From Effusibacillus dendaii (lineage in GTDB: Bacteria > Bacillota > Bacilli > Tumebacillales > Effusibacillaceae), in the NCBI RefSeq assembly GCF_015097055.1, contig NZ_AP023366.1, forward strand, positions 2,755,001 to 2,819,000: a DNA stretch of 64,000 nt, read 5' to 3'. The first letter of the stretch is position 1. Each line of letters opens with the position of its first letter. Positions 48,302 to 58,571 of this stretch are shown here, piece by piece. The translations under genes were made by a program, and so were the position numbers. A model generated the notes under the pieces. That model did no database searches. It saw only the letters and a list, made by a program, of their open reading frames with translations, and was not told the origin of the DNA.

Positions 48302-48886
48302 ATGCGAAAAGCAGAAATCAGGCGGGATACGCTGGAGACGCAAATTGTCGTGAAGCTCAATCTGGACGGGGAAGCAAAGCGGGAATTGGACGTGCCGGTT
48401 CCCTTTCTCAAACATATGTTGGATCTGTTTGCCAAACATTCCGGGTTTGATTTAAGCGTACAGGCATTTGGCGATACGGAGATTGACGATCATCATACGG
48501 TGGAAGATATCGGGATCTGTTTGGGACAGGCATTCAAACAGGCAACTCAGGACAAAGCGGGCATTCGCCGTTACGGTAACCGGTTCACCCCGATGGATGA
48601 ATCGCTAGCGCAGGTAACGGTTGATCTGTCCGGTCGTTCGTTTCTGGTATTCAACGCACAATTTCCGGCTCCGCAGGTGGGGACGTTCCAGACTGAACTG
48701 GTGCGTGAGTTTTTCCAAGCGTTTGCCGCCAATGCGTGTGTCACGCTGCATATCAATTTACATTATGGAGTGAACACACACCATATGATCGAGGGGATTT
48801 TTAAAGCGTTCGCTGGCGCATTGGCGGAAGCGGTTGAAAGAGACGGCAAAATTCGCGGCGTGCTGTCCACCAAAGGGGCGCTGTAG
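48302..48886 (+). CDS. hisB: Imidazoleglycerol-phosphate dehydratase
   Basis: HisB dehydrates imidazoleglycerol phosphate. The 194-residue monofunctional form has the two metal motifs, DDHHTVEDIG and THHMIEGIFKA, that bind the Mn pair. The beginning MRKAEIRRDT fits family starts; ATG at 48293 (three residues longer) is nearly as good. It lies 13 bases before hisH. Confidence 0.95.
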   Translation: MRKAEIRRDTLETQIVVKLNLDGEAKRELDVPVPFLKHMLDLFAKHSGFDLSVQAFGDTEIDDHHTVEDIGICLGQAFKQATQDKAGIRRYGNRFTPMDESLAQVTVDLSGRSFLVFNAQFPAPQVGTFQTELVREFFQAFAANACVTLHINLHYGVNTHHMIEGIFKAFAGALAEAVERDGKIRGVLSTKGAL

Positions 48887-48899
48887 TGGAGGGGTCAAT

Positions 48900-49520
48900 A
48901 TGATTGCAATTGTGGACTATGGGGTGGGCAACCTTCGTTCTGTTCAAAAAGCGTTTGAAAAAGTCGGCCATGAGGTCATCGTCACCAGCAGTCCGCAAGA
49001 GGTGGCGGCGGCAGATGGCGTGTTGCTGCCGGGGGTGGGAGCGTTCGGGGACGCCATGTTTCATTTAAAGCAGTTGGGGCTGCTCGACAGTTTGAAACAG
49101 TCTGTTAAACAGGGCAAGCCGCTGCTTGGAATTTGCCTTGGTATGCAGCTTCTTTTCAGCGCCTCGGAAGAACATGGACACCATATCGGGTTGAACTTGA
49201 TTGCTGGCAATGTGAAGCGGTTTAAGGGAAAGTTTAAGATCCCCCAAGTCGGCTGGAACGAATTGGTGGTCAAACAGCCGCACCCGCTTTTGGAAGGCCT
49301 CAATAAAAATAATTATGTCTACTATGTGCACAGTTATGTGGTGGACCCGGCGGATCGATCGGTGATTATCGCCAGCAGCGATTACTATGGGGAAGTGCCC
49401 GGGGTTGTCGCTTTTAAAAACGTGTACGGAATTCAGTTCCATCCGGAAAAGAGCTCCTCAGTCGGTCTTCGCATGTTGGACAATTTCGGGCGGATGTGCA
49501 AGGAAGGGGTACGATCTTGA
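48900..49520 (+). CDS. hisH: Imidazole glycerol phosphate synthase glutaminase subunit
   Basis: HisH supplies ammonia from glutamine to HisF. The 206-residue class I amidotransferase has the nucleophile in LGICLGMQ and the His/Glu of FHPEKS. GGAGGGG precedes the ATG. Its stop overlaps hisA. Confidence 0.95.
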   Translation: MIAIVDYGVGNLRSVQKAFEKVGHEVIVTSSPQEVAAADGVLLPGVGAFGDAMFHLKQLGLLDSLKQSVKQGKPLLGICLGMQLLFSASEEHGHHIGLNLIAGNVKRFKGKFKIPQVGWNELVVKQPHPLLEGLNKNNYVYYVHSYVVDPADRSVIIASSDYYGEVPGVVAFKNVYGIQFHPEKSSSVGLRMLDNFGRMCKEGVRS

Positions 49521-50290
49521 GCGCGCAAGAGTTTATTATCTATCCGGCCATCGATATTTTAGGAGGCAAAGCCGTTCGTTTACTGCGCGGCGATTATGGG
49601 GAAAAGACGGTCTACAGCGACGAACCGGCTGCTGTTGCGCAGAAATGGGTGGAGCAGGGGGCCGATTTTATCCATGTGGTGGACCTCGATGGAGCCAAAG
49701 AAGGTTCCCAGCAAAATCGCCCCGTTATCGAATCGATCGTGAAACATGTGCCGGTGCCTGTGCAGGTGGGCGGCGGCATTCGGACAGGCGAAACGCTGGA
49801 AGCTCTTTTCTCGATCGGGGTAGCCCGCTGCATACTGGGCACGGCAGCCGTGCGTGAACCTGAATTTGTAAAGCAGGCGTTGGTTGAATATGGGGAAAGA
49901 ATCGCAATCGGAATCGACGCGAAAGACGGCTATGTGGCGGTCAACGGCTGGCTGGAAACGTCCGACGTTACCGCTGTTGAGTTGGGACGAGAGCTGAAGT
50001 CGCATGGCGCAACCCGCGTTATTTTTACTGATATCGCCCGCGATGGAACGTTGACGGGTCCGAACTTGGCAGCGAATATCGAAATGGCGCGGCAAACGGG
50101 GCTGAAAGTGATTGCCTCCGGCGGTGTGAAAGACACAAACGATCTGATCGAACTCGCCAAGTACAGAATTGATGGCGTGGCGGGAGCGATTGTCGGGAAA
50201 GCGCTGTATGCGGGAAACATTGAGTTGGCAGACGCGCTTGCGAGAATTAAACAGGGTCTGTCGAATGAGGGAGGGAATGCGCAATGTTGA
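49517..50290 (+). CDS. hisA: ProFAR isomerase (phosphoribosylformimino-AICAR-P isomerase)
   Basis: HisA carries out the Amadori rearrangement between the HisI and HisF steps. The 257-residue beta/alpha barrel has catalytic Asp in YPAIDILGG and the second Asp in [11 protein letters not shown] chose TTG 49517 because AAGGAAGGGG stands seven bases before and it overlaps the hisH stop (TTGA); ATG 49496 is in frame without a ribosome site. Confidence 0.94.
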   Translation: MSAQEFIIYPAIDILGGKAVRLLRGDYGEKTVYSDEPAAVAQKWVEQGADFIHVVDLDGAKEGSQQNRPVIESIVKHVPVPVQVGGGIRTGETLEALFSIGVARCILGTAAVREPEFVKQALVEYGERIAIGIDAKDGYVAVNGWLETSDVTAVELGRELKSHGATRVIFTDIARDGTLTGPNLAANIEMARQTGLKVIASGGVKDTNDLIELAKYRIDGVAGAIVGKALYAGNIELADALARIKQGLSNEGGNAQC

Positions 50291-51045
50291 CAAAGCGGAT
50301 TATCCCTTGTTTTGACGTAAAAAACGGACGTGTCGTAAAGAACGTTTCCTTCCTGACAAATGAACGGGATGCCGGAGATCCGGTGGAACTGGCCGCTTAC
50401 TATGAAGAGGCGGGCGCGGATGAACTGGTGCTGCTCGATATTACCGCTTCCGTGGAGGGCCGATCGACCATGATGGATATTGTCAGACGCACCACCGATC
50501 AAGTATTTATTCCGTTTACAGTCGGCGGCGGCATTTCGGCTATGGAGGATATCCGCGAAATTCTCAAGGCGGGTGCCGACAAAGTATCCATTAACACGGC
50601 GGCTGTAAAAAATCCGAAACTGATCAGCGAGGGTGCAAAACGGTTCGGACAACAGTGCATCGTGGTAGCGATCGACGGCCGCTATGACCGCTCAAAAGGG
50701 GATTGGGAAGTCCTGATTAACGGCGGCCGGACAGGTACTGGCATGAGCGTCATCGAATGGGCCAAAAAGGTGGCATCACTGGGCGCGGGTGAGATATTGC
50801 TGACCTCATTCGATCAGGACGGGCAAAAAGACGGGTATGATGTAACACTTACCCGGCTGGTGTCGGAGGCTGTGTCAATTCCGGTCATCGCATCGGGCGG
50901 CGCCGGCAAAAAAGAACATTTTTATGAAGTGTTTACAGAGGGCAAAGCGGATGCGGCTTTGGCTGCCTCGATTTTTCACTTTAAAGAAACATCGGTCGGC
51001 GAAGTGAAAAGCTATTTGAAGAAAAAAGGGGTGGCGATCCGATGA
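50284..51045 (+). CDS. hisF: Imidazole glycerol phosphate synthase cyclase subunit
   Basis: HisF, with HisH, makes imidazoleglycerol phosphate and AICAR. The 253-residue barrel has [13 protein letters not shown] with the catalytic Asp and [13 protein letters not shown] with the second. GAGGGAGGG precedes the ATG, which overlaps the hisA end by seven bases. Confidence 0.96.
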   Translation: MLTKRIIPCFDVKNGRVVKNVSFLTNERDAGDPVELAAYYEEAGADELVLLDITASVEGRSTMMDIVRRTTDQVFIPFTVGGGISAMEDIREILKAGADKVSINTAAVKNPKLISEGAKRFGQQCIVVAIDGRYDRSKGDWEVLINGGRTGTGMSVIEWAKKVASLGAGEILLTSFDQDGQKDGYDVTLTRLVSEAVSIPVIASGGAGKKEHFYEVFTEGKADAALAASIFHFKETSVGEVKSYLKKKGVAIR

Positions 51046-51809
51046 ACCAACAGCCAGCAACCAAACGGATAACGGGACCTATTGATTGGATCGACCAGTT
51101 AAAATATGACGAGCGCGGACTGATACCGGCAGTGGTTCAGGATGCGGCTGGCAAAGAAGTGTTGATGGTTGCCTATATGAACCGGGAGTCGTTGCAGAAA
51201 ACGATTGAGACGGGGTTCACCTGGTTTTGGAGCCGTTCCCGCAATGAACTTTGGAACAAAGGGGCCACGTCCGGCCATGTTCAACAAGTCAAAAACATCT
51301 CGTACGACTGTGACCGCGATACGATTCTGGTGATGGTCGAACAGACAGGCGTTGCGTGTCATACGGGCGCTTACAGCTGTTTTTTTGAGGAGGCGCCGCT
51401 TAGTCCCGCGAATGCCCAATCGCTCACGAATCGGGCGGCAGACGTCTCAACAGGTGGTGACGCGGCAGACGGTGAAACGGGAGCAAACGGTTTACCGCTC
51501 AATTTTGCGGTGTTGCAAGAATTGATCGAAACGATTGACCGCCGCTACAGTGAGCGGCCGGAAGGCGCGTACACAACCTATCTGTTTGAGAAAGGTCTCG
51601 ATAAAATTTTAAAGAAAATCGGAGAGGAATCAACCGAAGTCGTGGTGGCGGGAAAGAATCAAGATGCGGCAGAACTGGTGGCGGAGACGGGAGATCTGAT
51701 CTATCATCTGCTCGTCTTGCTGAAACAGCAATCGATTCCGTTTCAAGCGGTGTTGGCCGAATTGCAGCGACGGCATGGTAGCAAGGACATCCCCAATAAA
51801 ACGAAATAA
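51042..51809 (+). CDS. hisI: Bifunctional PRA-CH/PRA-PH protein HisIE
   Basis: The protein catalyses pyrophosphohydrolysis of PR-ATP and opening of PR-AMP. The N-terminal cyclohydrolase (1-120) has the metal residues in SYDCDRD (Cys90) and ACHTGAYSC (Cys106, Cys113). A Gly/Asp/Ala linker of about 30 residues, longer than usual, leads to the C-terminal pyrophosphohydrolase (155-240) with [12 protein letters not shown] and [10 protein letters not shown]. It is the last gene of the operon; hisC and a histidinol phosphatase are not here. Confidence 0.95.
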   Translation: MNQQPATKRITGPIDWIDQLKYDERGLIPAVVQDAAGKEVLMVAYMNRESLQKTIETGFTWFWSRSRNELWNKGATSGHVQQVKNISYDCDRDTILVMVEQTGVACHTGAYSCFFEEAPLSPANAQSLTNRAADVSTGGDAADGETGANGLPLNFAVLQELIETIDRRYSERPEGAYTTYLFEKGLDKILKKIGEESTEVVVAGKNQDAAELVAETGDLIYHLLVLLKQQSIPFQAVLAELQRRHGSKDIPNKTK

Positions 51810-51887
51810 TGTACGGCTTGCAGAATGTAGGAAATACTTCCTGGGCTGTGAATTATGTATGTTAAAACAGCCGCAGGAGGGGCCCGA

Positions 51888-52952
51888 ATGGAAGCGATTC
51901 AACAAATGCTCACTGTAACCATATTCAAGCTGGCAAAACCCTGCAAGTGGACGCCATGGATCATTGGGATTTATTTTCTGTTGTTGCTTGCGATCGCTTT
52001 CACCATTCATTCTATGGCGCTGTTGGAAACTTTGTTTGTCCTTTACGGCATGGCGGTTACGTATATTGTCACGGTGTATGGCCCCAAAAAAGGGATTTGG
52101 CTGGCGTTCGTTTCCTATCTGCTGTTTCAACTGCCTTTGTTCCAACATCTGATGGAACAGAGGCGGGAGGATTTTACGGGAATTGTCATGGAAGGCATTC
52201 TGCTGCCGATTTTCTTTCTGTTGTGGTCAGCATATATCGGGAAAATCCTGCGAAATTCATGGCAGGCGGCAGAGAAAACGGAAAAATCGCTTCAGCACAT
52301 GGCAGAAAAAACCCGCCAGTCGGAGCGTTCGTTGGCTGGCTTAATGGTGGCTGTGTCAAATGCAATCGAATGGAAGGCCCCCTTTAAAAGAGGGCATTCT
52401 CAGCGGGTAGCCGCTTATGCCGTCCTGTTGGCGAAAGAAATCGAATTGACTTGGCGAGAACAAAAGCAGCTTTTCTATGCGGCTTTGCTGCACGATATTG
52501 GTAAAATCGGGGTTTCTGATGCGGTGCTTTTGAAAAAAGGCCAGTTAGCGCCAGATGAATGGGTTCAAATGCAACTGCACCCTTCCATTGGAAAAATGGT
52601 GTTGGAAGCCGTCCCGGGTTTGGAATATGTAATTGAACCGATAGCGTTTCATCACGAAAATCTTGACGGAACGGGTTACCCGTATGGCATGCGAGCGAAG
52701 CAGATACCTATCTCGGCCAGGATTATTGCGATTGCAGATGCGTTCGATGCGATGACATCGGAACGGCCCTATCGCGCCAAAATGGCTGCTGAGCAGGCGA
52801 TTGACCGTCTTTACGGAAGCGCCGATATCCGTTTCGACCGGAAATTGGTTGACCGGTTCGTGGAAGCGATGCGAGAGCGGGAGTACAATTTGATGACAGA
52901 CGAGGATTTCAATCGCTGCGTTCAAGAATTTGTCAGCGAATCGGAATTTTAA
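51888..52952 (+). CDS. HD-GYP domain membrane protein, probable c-di-GMP phosphodiesterase
   Basis: The 354-residue protein has three or four membrane segments in its first 130 residues, a short helical linker, and an HD-GYP domain (165-330) with HDIGKIG and HHENLDGTGYPYG, the two hallmark metal and signature motifs. It probably degrades c-di-GMP at the membrane. CAGGAGGGG precedes the ATG. It follows the his operon by 78 bases without a clear terminator. The 249 bases after it hold only small palindromes (TCTCGCGAGA). Confidence 0.88.
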   Translation: MEAIQQMLTVTIFKLAKPCKWTPWIIGIYFLLLLAIAFTIHSMALLETLFVLYGMAVTYIVTVYGPKKGIWLAFVSYLLFQLPLFQHLMEQRREDFTGIVMEGILLPIFFLLWSAYIGKILRNSWQAAEKTEKSLQHMAEKTRQSERSLAGLMVAVSNAIEWKAPFKRGHSQRVAAYAVLLAKEIELTWREQKQLFYAALLHDIGKIGVSDAVLLKKGQLAPDEWVQMQLHPSIGKMVLEAVPGLEYVIEPIAFHHENLDGTGYPYGMRAKQIPISARIIAIADAFDAMTSERPYRAKMAAEQAIDRLYGSADIRFDRKLVDRFVEAMREREYNLMTDEDFNRCVQEFVSESEF

Positions 52953-53201
52953 CCGTCACAGGTGTGACATTTCTCGCGAGAGGCCAGACCTGTTCTTGTT
53001 TGAGGGAGATTTTTCGACAAATCGATCTGAGCTGACGGACTCAAGGTTTGACAGCAGGAAGCAAGGTATGCAAGGCGGAATTTTGTATGATTGTGTCGTC
53101 ATTTATCTCCATCTTATGAGGGATTTGCCTTTTTTATTCGCAGGGCCATATATGATATACTGGAACAAAGCGTTGACAATTTCCTGCGGGGGGTGACCTG
53201 A

Positions 53202-54851
53202 TTGGACCGGCATCAGCAACTAAAGCGTACTCGTCAGGGCAGTAATGTGATCCCGTTTCGTTTAGATGCAGCCTTTTTCTTCGAACGCGCCGTCAGACAT
53301 CTGGACCGTCACAACCTGCAAAGTGCTTTGAAGTATTTTCGGAAAGCGATGGAATACGAACCGGACAATCCTGTCAACCACTGCAATTTGGCCGGGGTAT
53401 TATCTGAAATGGGATTGTTCGAAGAGTCGAACCAACTGCTGGAAAACGTAGTTCGTTCGATCGATCCAAATATGTACGAATGTTATTTTTATATGGCAAA
53501 TAACTGGGCGAATCTCGGCAACTACCAGAAAGCAGAAGAGTATGCGGCCAGATACCTCGACCTGGATCCGAATGGCGAGTTTTCCAAAGATGCGGAAGAA
53601 ATGCTCGATATTCTGATCGAAGAGTTCGGCGGCGGTGAGGTTCTTCGGCAACGGGTGAAAGAGCGTGAATTGGAACGGAAAGAACAGGACAAGGCCAGGA
53701 GACTGCTTGAACAGGGCAAGTTTCTGGAAGCGACTGCCTACCTGAAAAACGCCATTGAAGAACATCCGGACCTCACGGCACCGCGCAACAACCTGTCGCT
53801 GGCTTACTACTATCTGGGCCAGATGGATACGGCAATCGAAATTGCCCAGGAGGTTTTGCGAAAAGACCCGACCAATATTCATGCGCGTTGCAATTTGGCC
53901 GTCTATTACCAACATTTAGGTGATCGGGCACAATTGAAACAGTTGTTGGACAGTTTGCGCAACGTGACCCCGCTTAATTTTGACCAATGTTACAAATTGG
54001 CGACGACGATGGGGATTCTGGGAGAACACCGGACGGCGCACAGACTGTTCTTGCTGCTTTCCCGCTGGAGTGAAGATGCGGAGCCTGCATTGCTGCATTG
54101 TGTGGCCGCATCGGCCAACAATATCGGCAATAGCAAATTGGCCAAGCGAATCTGGCAAGACATTCAGATTTTGGACCCAAAGGGAGAAGTGGCGCCCTTT
54201 TATCTGAAGGCGCTGGGCGAATGTGAAGCAAGCGGCAAGAAGATGGGAACCATTTCTTATTACTACCAGATTCCTTTCCACGAGCAGTTTAAAAAGATGC
54301 AGGAGCAATTGGAAAACGGAAAATCGGGAAATTGGCGAAACGACCCGTTGATTCGCTCTTCGTTGTTTTGGGCTCTGCAAAATGGCGACATCGAAACAAA
54401 AATTCAAGTGCTGCAGACATTTGCCTTGATTGCTGACGATGAAGTAGTCGAAGCATTGCGTCAGTTTGTCATTCGGCCGGATGAGATTGTACAGTTGAAA
54501 TTGATGGCCATCCATATTCTGCACCATATTGCCTATTCGTCGGATACAGAATTGTCGGACCTGCCGACCGATTGGCAGACTGTACTGGAACAGGCCTGGG
54601 CGGCTGTACAGTCCCATGGTTCCGATATGTATCAGATATTAAGCGATCAGTGGACCGAATTTCTGATGAGAAGCGGAGCGCGTCTGCCTAAAATGACAAA
54701 ACCGGCAGTTTGGGCGGCTGGATTGACATACTTTGTATTGCAGAAATATAATAAACCTGTTACACAACGGCAAATTGCCGACCTTTTTCAGGTTTCTGTT
54801 TCTGCTGTTGGAAAGATTTCACGTGCTATCAAGGATACAATTGATACGTAA
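53202..54851 (+). CDS. yvcD: TPR-repeat protein, YvcD-like
   Basis: The 549-residue protein has TPR units in its N-terminal half (ALKYFRKAMEYEPDNPVNHCNLAGVLSEMG, then more near 75-110 and 165-235), a helical middle, and a C-terminal helix-turn-helix-like segment (KPVTQRQIADLFQVSVSAVGKISRAI). The place between hisI and trxB matches B. subtilis yvcD. It probably mediates protein contacts; the HTH hints at DNA or RNA binding, which is inference. The TTG start follows GGGGGGTGA. Confidence 0.8.
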   Translation: MDRHQQLKRTRQGSNVIPFRLDAAFFFERAVRHLDRHNLQSALKYFRKAMEYEPDNPVNHCNLAGVLSEMGLFEESNQLLENVVRSIDPNMYECYFYMANNWANLGNYQKAEEYAARYLDLDPNGEFSKDAEEMLDILIEEFGGGEVLRQRVKERELERKEQDKARRLLEQGKFLEATAYLKNAIEEHPDLTAPRNNLSLAYYYLGQMDTAIEIAQEVLRKDPTNIHARCNLAVYYQHLGDRAQLKQLLDSLRNVTPLNFDQCYKLATTMGILGEHRTAHRLFLLLSRWSEDAEPALLHCVAASANNIGNSKLAKRIWQDIQILDPKGEVAPFYLKALGECEASGKKMGTISYYYQIPFHEQFKKMQEQLENGKSGNWRNDPLIRSSLFWALQNGDIETKIQVLQTFALIADDEVVEALRQFVIRPDEIVQLKLMAIHILHHIAYSSDTELSDLPTDWQTVLEQAWAAVQSHGSDMYQILSDQWTEFLMRSGARLPKMTKPAVWAAGLTYFVLQKYNKPVTQRQIADLFQVSVSAVGKISRAIKDTIDT

Positions 54852-54890
54852 GCTGACTCACAGTCGATCTTGAACGGCGCAGGTATACTA

Positions 54891-54922
54891 AGAGCAGAAT
54901 CGGTTGGTTCTGCTCTTTTTTT
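54891..54922 (+). terminator. Terminator after yvcD
   Basis: AGAGCAGAA and TTCTGCTCT form a perfect 9-bp stem around TCGGTTGG, followed by seven T. Confidence 0.92.
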
Positions 54923-54981
54923 CATATACTGTTGGGAGAAGTTTAGCTACTGCGAAAGAAGTCTAAAGACGAGGTGATAAC

Positions 54982-55947
54982 ATGTACGATTTACTTATTA
55001 TCGGGGCTGGTCCAGCCGGATTGTCGGCTGCCGTATATGCGGCTAGGGCCAATTTGAAAGTGGCCGTTTTGGAAAAGGGGCTTCCCGGCGGACAGATGCA
55101 AAATACGACCGAAGTGGAAAACTACACTGGCATCAAAATGATCATGGGCCCGGAATTATCACAGGTGATGTATGAACATGCCCTGCATTTTGGTGTGGAA
55201 TATAAAACGGGTGAAGTAGAAAAAGCGGAATTAGAGGGGCCGATCAAGAAAATCCACACAGACAAGGAGATCATGGAAGCCAAAACGGTTTTGATTGCCA
55301 CCGGAGCGGAGCCCAAATTGCTGGGCGCCTCAGGCGAGAAAGAATTTCGCGGCAGGGGCGTCAGTTACTGCGCGACCTGCGACGGCGCATTTTTTAACGA
55401 AAAACGGCCGGGTATGGACAAAGGGATTATCGTTGTCGGTGGCGGCGACTCGGCGATCGAAGAGGGAGCTTTCCTCACTCGGTTCAACAAAGTGACGATT
55501 GTGCACCGGAGAGACAAATTAAGGGCGCAACCGATTTTACAGAAGCGCGCATTTGAGAATCCCCGTATTGATTTTATTTGGGACAGCACTGTGGAAGCGG
55601 TGAACGGTGAAAACGCGATGCAGTCGGTTACCATCAAAAACCTGAAAACCGGAGAAACTTACGAAAAACCGGCGAACGGCCTGTTCATCTATGTCGGTAT
55701 GAAGCCGAACACCGATTTTCTGTCCGGTTCCAGGATTTTAAACGAGGGCGGCTATATTGTGACGGATGAAAGCATGAAAACTGCAATTCCGGGTGTATTT
55801 GCAGCCGGGGATGTACGGGATAAAGGGTTGCGTCAGATTATTACGGCTGCTTCAGACGGAGCAATCGCCGCCATGACAGCTTATCATTACATTGAATCGC
55901 TGGCGGATTCGGCAGAAACTGAGGCAGATGTGACGGTCTCGCAATGA
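54982..55947 (+). CDS. trxB: Thioredoxin reductase
   Basis: TrxB transfers electrons from NADPH through FAD to thioredoxin. The 321 residues have GAGPAGLSAA (FAD), GGGDSAIEE (NADPH), the redox pair Cys130-Ala-Thr-Cys133, and the C-terminal GVFAAGDVRDK. A GAGGTGA site precedes the ATG. selB starts 14 bases after its stop. Confidence 0.97.
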   Translation: MYDLLIIGAGPAGLSAAVYAARANLKVAVLEKGLPGGQMQNTTEVENYTGIKMIMGPELSQVMYEHALHFGVEYKTGEVEKAELEGPIKKIHTDKEIMEAKTVLIATGAEPKLLGASGEKEFRGRGVSYCATCDGAFFNEKRPGMDKGIIVVGGGDSAIEEGAFLTRFNKVTIVHRRDKLRAQPILQKRAFENPRIDFIWDSTVEAVNGENAMQSVTIKNLKTGETYEKPANGLFIYVGMKPNTDFLSGSRILNEGGYIVTDESMKTAIPGVFAAGDVRDKGLRQIITAASDGAIAAMTAYHYIESLADSAETEADVTVSQ

Positions 55948-55961
55948 AAGGTGAGAACGCG

Positions 55962-57872
55962 GTGACACAGGATCATTTTATTATTGTGGGTACGGCCGGT
56001 CATATCGACCATGGAAAAACGACCTTGGTGCGGGCGTTGACCGGTCTCGATACGGATACGCATAAAGAAGAAAAAGAGCGGGGCATTTCAATCGATATCG
56101 GCTTTGCCCCGTTGACGCTCCCCGATGGCAGACGCATCGGGGTTATTGATGTGCCCGGCCATGAGCGGTTCATTAAGAATATGCTGGCGGGGGCGGCCGG
56201 AATTGACCTGATTTTGCTGGTGATTGACGCAAATGAAGGAATCATGCCGCAAACGAAGGAACACCTGCATATCGTGGAACTGCTTCATGTGCAAAAAGGC
56301 ATCGTGGTGCTTACCAAGATCGATACGGTGGATGAGGAATGGAGGTCGCTGGTGACCGAAGAAATACGAGAGGGACTGGCAGGCACGATTTTGCAGGACG
56401 CGCCGATTGTGCCGGTTTCTGCCTATACGGGCGAAGGAATAGATGTACTCCGCGAACAAATCAGCGAATTGGCGAAAGACATCCAGCCAAGGGAAGTCAG
56501 CGCGCCGTTTCGAATGCCGATTGACCGCGTATTTTCGTTGCCGGGATTTGGTACGGTTGTGACGGGAACCATTTTGGCAGGTCAAGTGAAGGTGGGAGAT
56601 GCGCTGGAAGTGTTGCCGGGCGGCGAACCGGTCCGCGTTCGATCCATCCAGGTGCATGGGGAAACGACTGAACGGGCGCAAGCCGGACAGCGAACGGCGC
56701 TTAATCTGGTCGGCGTTGAGCGGACGGAGCTGGGTCGCGGTGATGTCGTTGCGAAACCGAAGCTTTTCAAACCATCCGAACTGCTTGACGTACGGTTTCG
56801 TCTGCTGTCGGACAGTCCGTGGACGTTAAAAAATCGTATGCGAATTCGTTTGTATATCGGTACCAGCGAAGTTTTAGGACGTGTCGTTCTGCTTGAAGGC
56901 GATGAACTGCTGCCCGGTCAGGAGGGATTTCTGCAGCTCGACTTGGAGTCGCCGATCGTCTGTGAAACGAAAGACCATTTTATTTTACGGACCTACTCGC
57001 CCATGTTGACAATCGGCGGCGGTGTCGTAATTGACCCTCACCCGGCTCGCCTGTACCGCCGCAATCGGCAATATGTGATTGAAGAGCTGGAATCGAAGGA
57101 AAAAGGCGGGCCGCAGGAACGGATTCTCCAACTGTTGGATGAAGAGATCGGTCTGACGGCGGCTGAGCTGTCAACCCGTTTAAAAGCCACTGTAGAGCAA
57201 ACGCAAACCTGGCTGACAGAACTGATGGAACGGGAGGGGATTTGTGAGATCCCCGGAACAAACGGATTTATTTCCTTTAAATCGCTGAATCGGGTACTGA
57301 ATGAAATTGAACTGAAGATTCAGGCGCATTATGAACGGGAGCGGTTTCATACATTTGTCGCCAAAGCGCAGGTGATGTCGCAATTGACGAAGAAATTGAA
57401 GCCCAAAATTTACGATGGGATCCTTGAGCTTGGCGAACGGGCGGAACGGATTGAAGTCAGGCAGGATCGAATTAAACTGGCTGGTTATGAGGTCCCGCTA
57501 AATCCGAAAGAAGAGCAGTTGCTGCAGGAAATCGTGGGCAGGTTCCAGTCCGATTTATATCAGCCGCCGACATTGCAGGAACTGCTGACGCTTTATAAAG
57601 GTCAGGAAAAGACGGTACAGGGCATCATAACTCTTCTGAAAGAAAGAGAAACACTGGTTGAAGTAGAGGAAGGATTGCTGTTCAGCCGTCAAGCGATTGA
57701 ACAAGCGCCGACAATACTATCCGAGATTGGCACGGAGGCAGGATTCACGGTGGCGGAATTTCGTGATCGGGTCGGCACATCAAGAAAATTTGCCTTAGGG
57801 CTGCTTGAGTATCTGGACCGTACGAAGGTTACAAAACGGGTAGAAGATCGACGCGTTCTGCTTAAAAAATAA
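55962..57872 (+). CDS. selB: Selenocysteine-specific elongation factor SelB
   Basis: SelB is the GTPase that brings Sec-tRNA to UGA codons by binding a SECIS stem-loop. The 636 residues have the EF-Tu-like G domain (GTAGHIDHGKTT, DVPGHERF, TKID), two beta-barrel domains, domain III, and C-terminal winged-helix repeats from about 385. The GTG start follows AAAGGTGAG by seven bases; ATG 55944, overlapping trxB, lacks a site. No selA, selD, tRNA-Sec or selenoprotein gene was found in the window, and the gene interrupts the usual trxB-yvc order. Confidence 0.93.
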   Translation: MTQDHFIIVGTAGHIDHGKTTLVRALTGLDTDTHKEEKERGISIDIGFAPLTLPDGRRIGVIDVPGHERFIKNMLAGAAGIDLILLVIDANEGIMPQTKEHLHIVELLHVQKGIVVLTKIDTVDEEWRSLVTEEIREGLAGTILQDAPIVPVSAYTGEGIDVLREQISELAKDIQPREVSAPFRMPIDRVFSLPGFGTVVTGTILAGQVKVGDALEVLPGGEPVRVRSIQVHGETTERAQAGQRTALNLVGVERTELGRGDVVAKPKLFKPSELLDVRFRLLSDSPWTLKNRMRIRLYIGTSEVLGRVVLLEGDELLPGQEGFLQLDLESPIVCETKDHFILRTYSPMLTIGGGVVIDPHPARLYRRNRQYVIEELESKEKGGPQERILQLLDEEIGLTAAELSTRLKATVEQTQTWLTELMEREGICEIPGTNGFISFKSLNRVLNEIELKIQAHYERERFHTFVAKAQVMSQLTKKLKPKIYDGILELGERAERIEVRQDRIKLAGYEVPLNPKEEQLLQEIVGRFQSDLYQPPTLQELLTLYKGQEKTVQGIITLLKERETLVEVEEGLLFSRQAIEQAPTILSEIGTEAGFTVAEFRDRVGTSRKFALGLLEYLDRTKVTKRVEDRRVLLKK

Positions 57873-57961
57873 GGTTCACAAATTTGTAACCCTTTCCTTA
57901 TATAAAATTAATAAAACTGGGATACACTGAGAACGTACACATTTGACCCCCTTTTTCATAT

Positions 57962-57997
57962 AGTGGCGTGAGTGAAAAGTCACGTCACTCTTTTTTT
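57962..57997 (+). terminator. Terminator after selB
   Basis: AGTGGCGTGA and TCACGTCACT pair over 10 bp (one G-T) with an 8-base loop, followed by seven T. Confidence 0.92.
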
Positions 57998-58054
57998 GCG
58001 TTGTTTTGATCGTTTTGGCATGATATGCTAGAAAAGCAGGAGTTGATTAAAGCT

Positions 58055-58528
58055 ATGCAGATGGTAGCGAATTGCATATTGCGCCAAGGCGATCGGATTT
58101 TAATGCTGCAGAAACCGAGACGCGGCTGGTGGGTTGCGCCAGGCGGAAAGGTAGAGGCGGGCGAGTCGTTGTTAGAGACGGTTGTCCGGGAATTTAGAGA
58201 AGAAACCGGATTAACTCTGTTGGAACCTCAGTTGCGCGGTGTTTTCACGATTGTTTTGGAAGAAAACGGACAAATGATGAATCACTGGATGCTGTTTACC
58301 TTTTATGCCGAGTCCTTTCAAGGTAAGCTTCATAAAGAGAGCGAAGAAGGGCATCTGGAGTGGGTGGCTGTGAATTCGCTGAACAAGCGGCCGATGGCGG
58401 AAGGCGATCGGTACTTCCTCCGACACGTCCTGCGGGAAAACTCTTTATTAACCGGAAAGTTTATATATACGCCGGATTATCAACTGATCGATTGGAATCA
58501 GGAATCTCCGTTGCCTGTATTGCGATGA
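58055..58528 (+). CDS. yvcI: NUDIX hydrolase, YvcI-like
   Basis: The 157-residue protein contains the NUDIX box GGKVEAGESLLETVVREFREETGL, preceded by LMLQKPRRGWWVAPG. It resembles B. subtilis YvcI in size and start (MQ-V-NC-L) and in its place before yvcJ. It would hydrolyse a nucleoside diphosphate-linked substrate. ATG 58055 follows AGGAG by 12 bases; an earlier ATG at 58025 has no ribosome site. Confidence 0.88.
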   Translation: MQMVANCILRQGDRILMLQKPRRGWWVAPGGKVEAGESLLETVVREFREETGLTLLEPQLRGVFTIVLEENGQMMNHWMLFTFYAESFQGKLHKESEEGHLEWVAVNSLNKRPMAEGDRYFLRHVLRENSLLTGKFIYTPDYQLIDWNQESPLPVLR

Positions 58529-58571
58529 TTAAAACGGAAGCGTCATATAAGTTGTATATGGCGTTTTTTAT

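Noticed and set aside
52930-53196. 88-codon plus-strand frame after the HD-GYP gene
   Set aside because: It overlaps the end of the HD-GYP gene, has no ribosome site and reads as unstructured composition.
57873-58024. Possible tRNA-Sec next to selB
   Set aside because: The gap contains only a terminator and AT-rich sequence; no cloverleaf arms or CCA-type end could be drawn.
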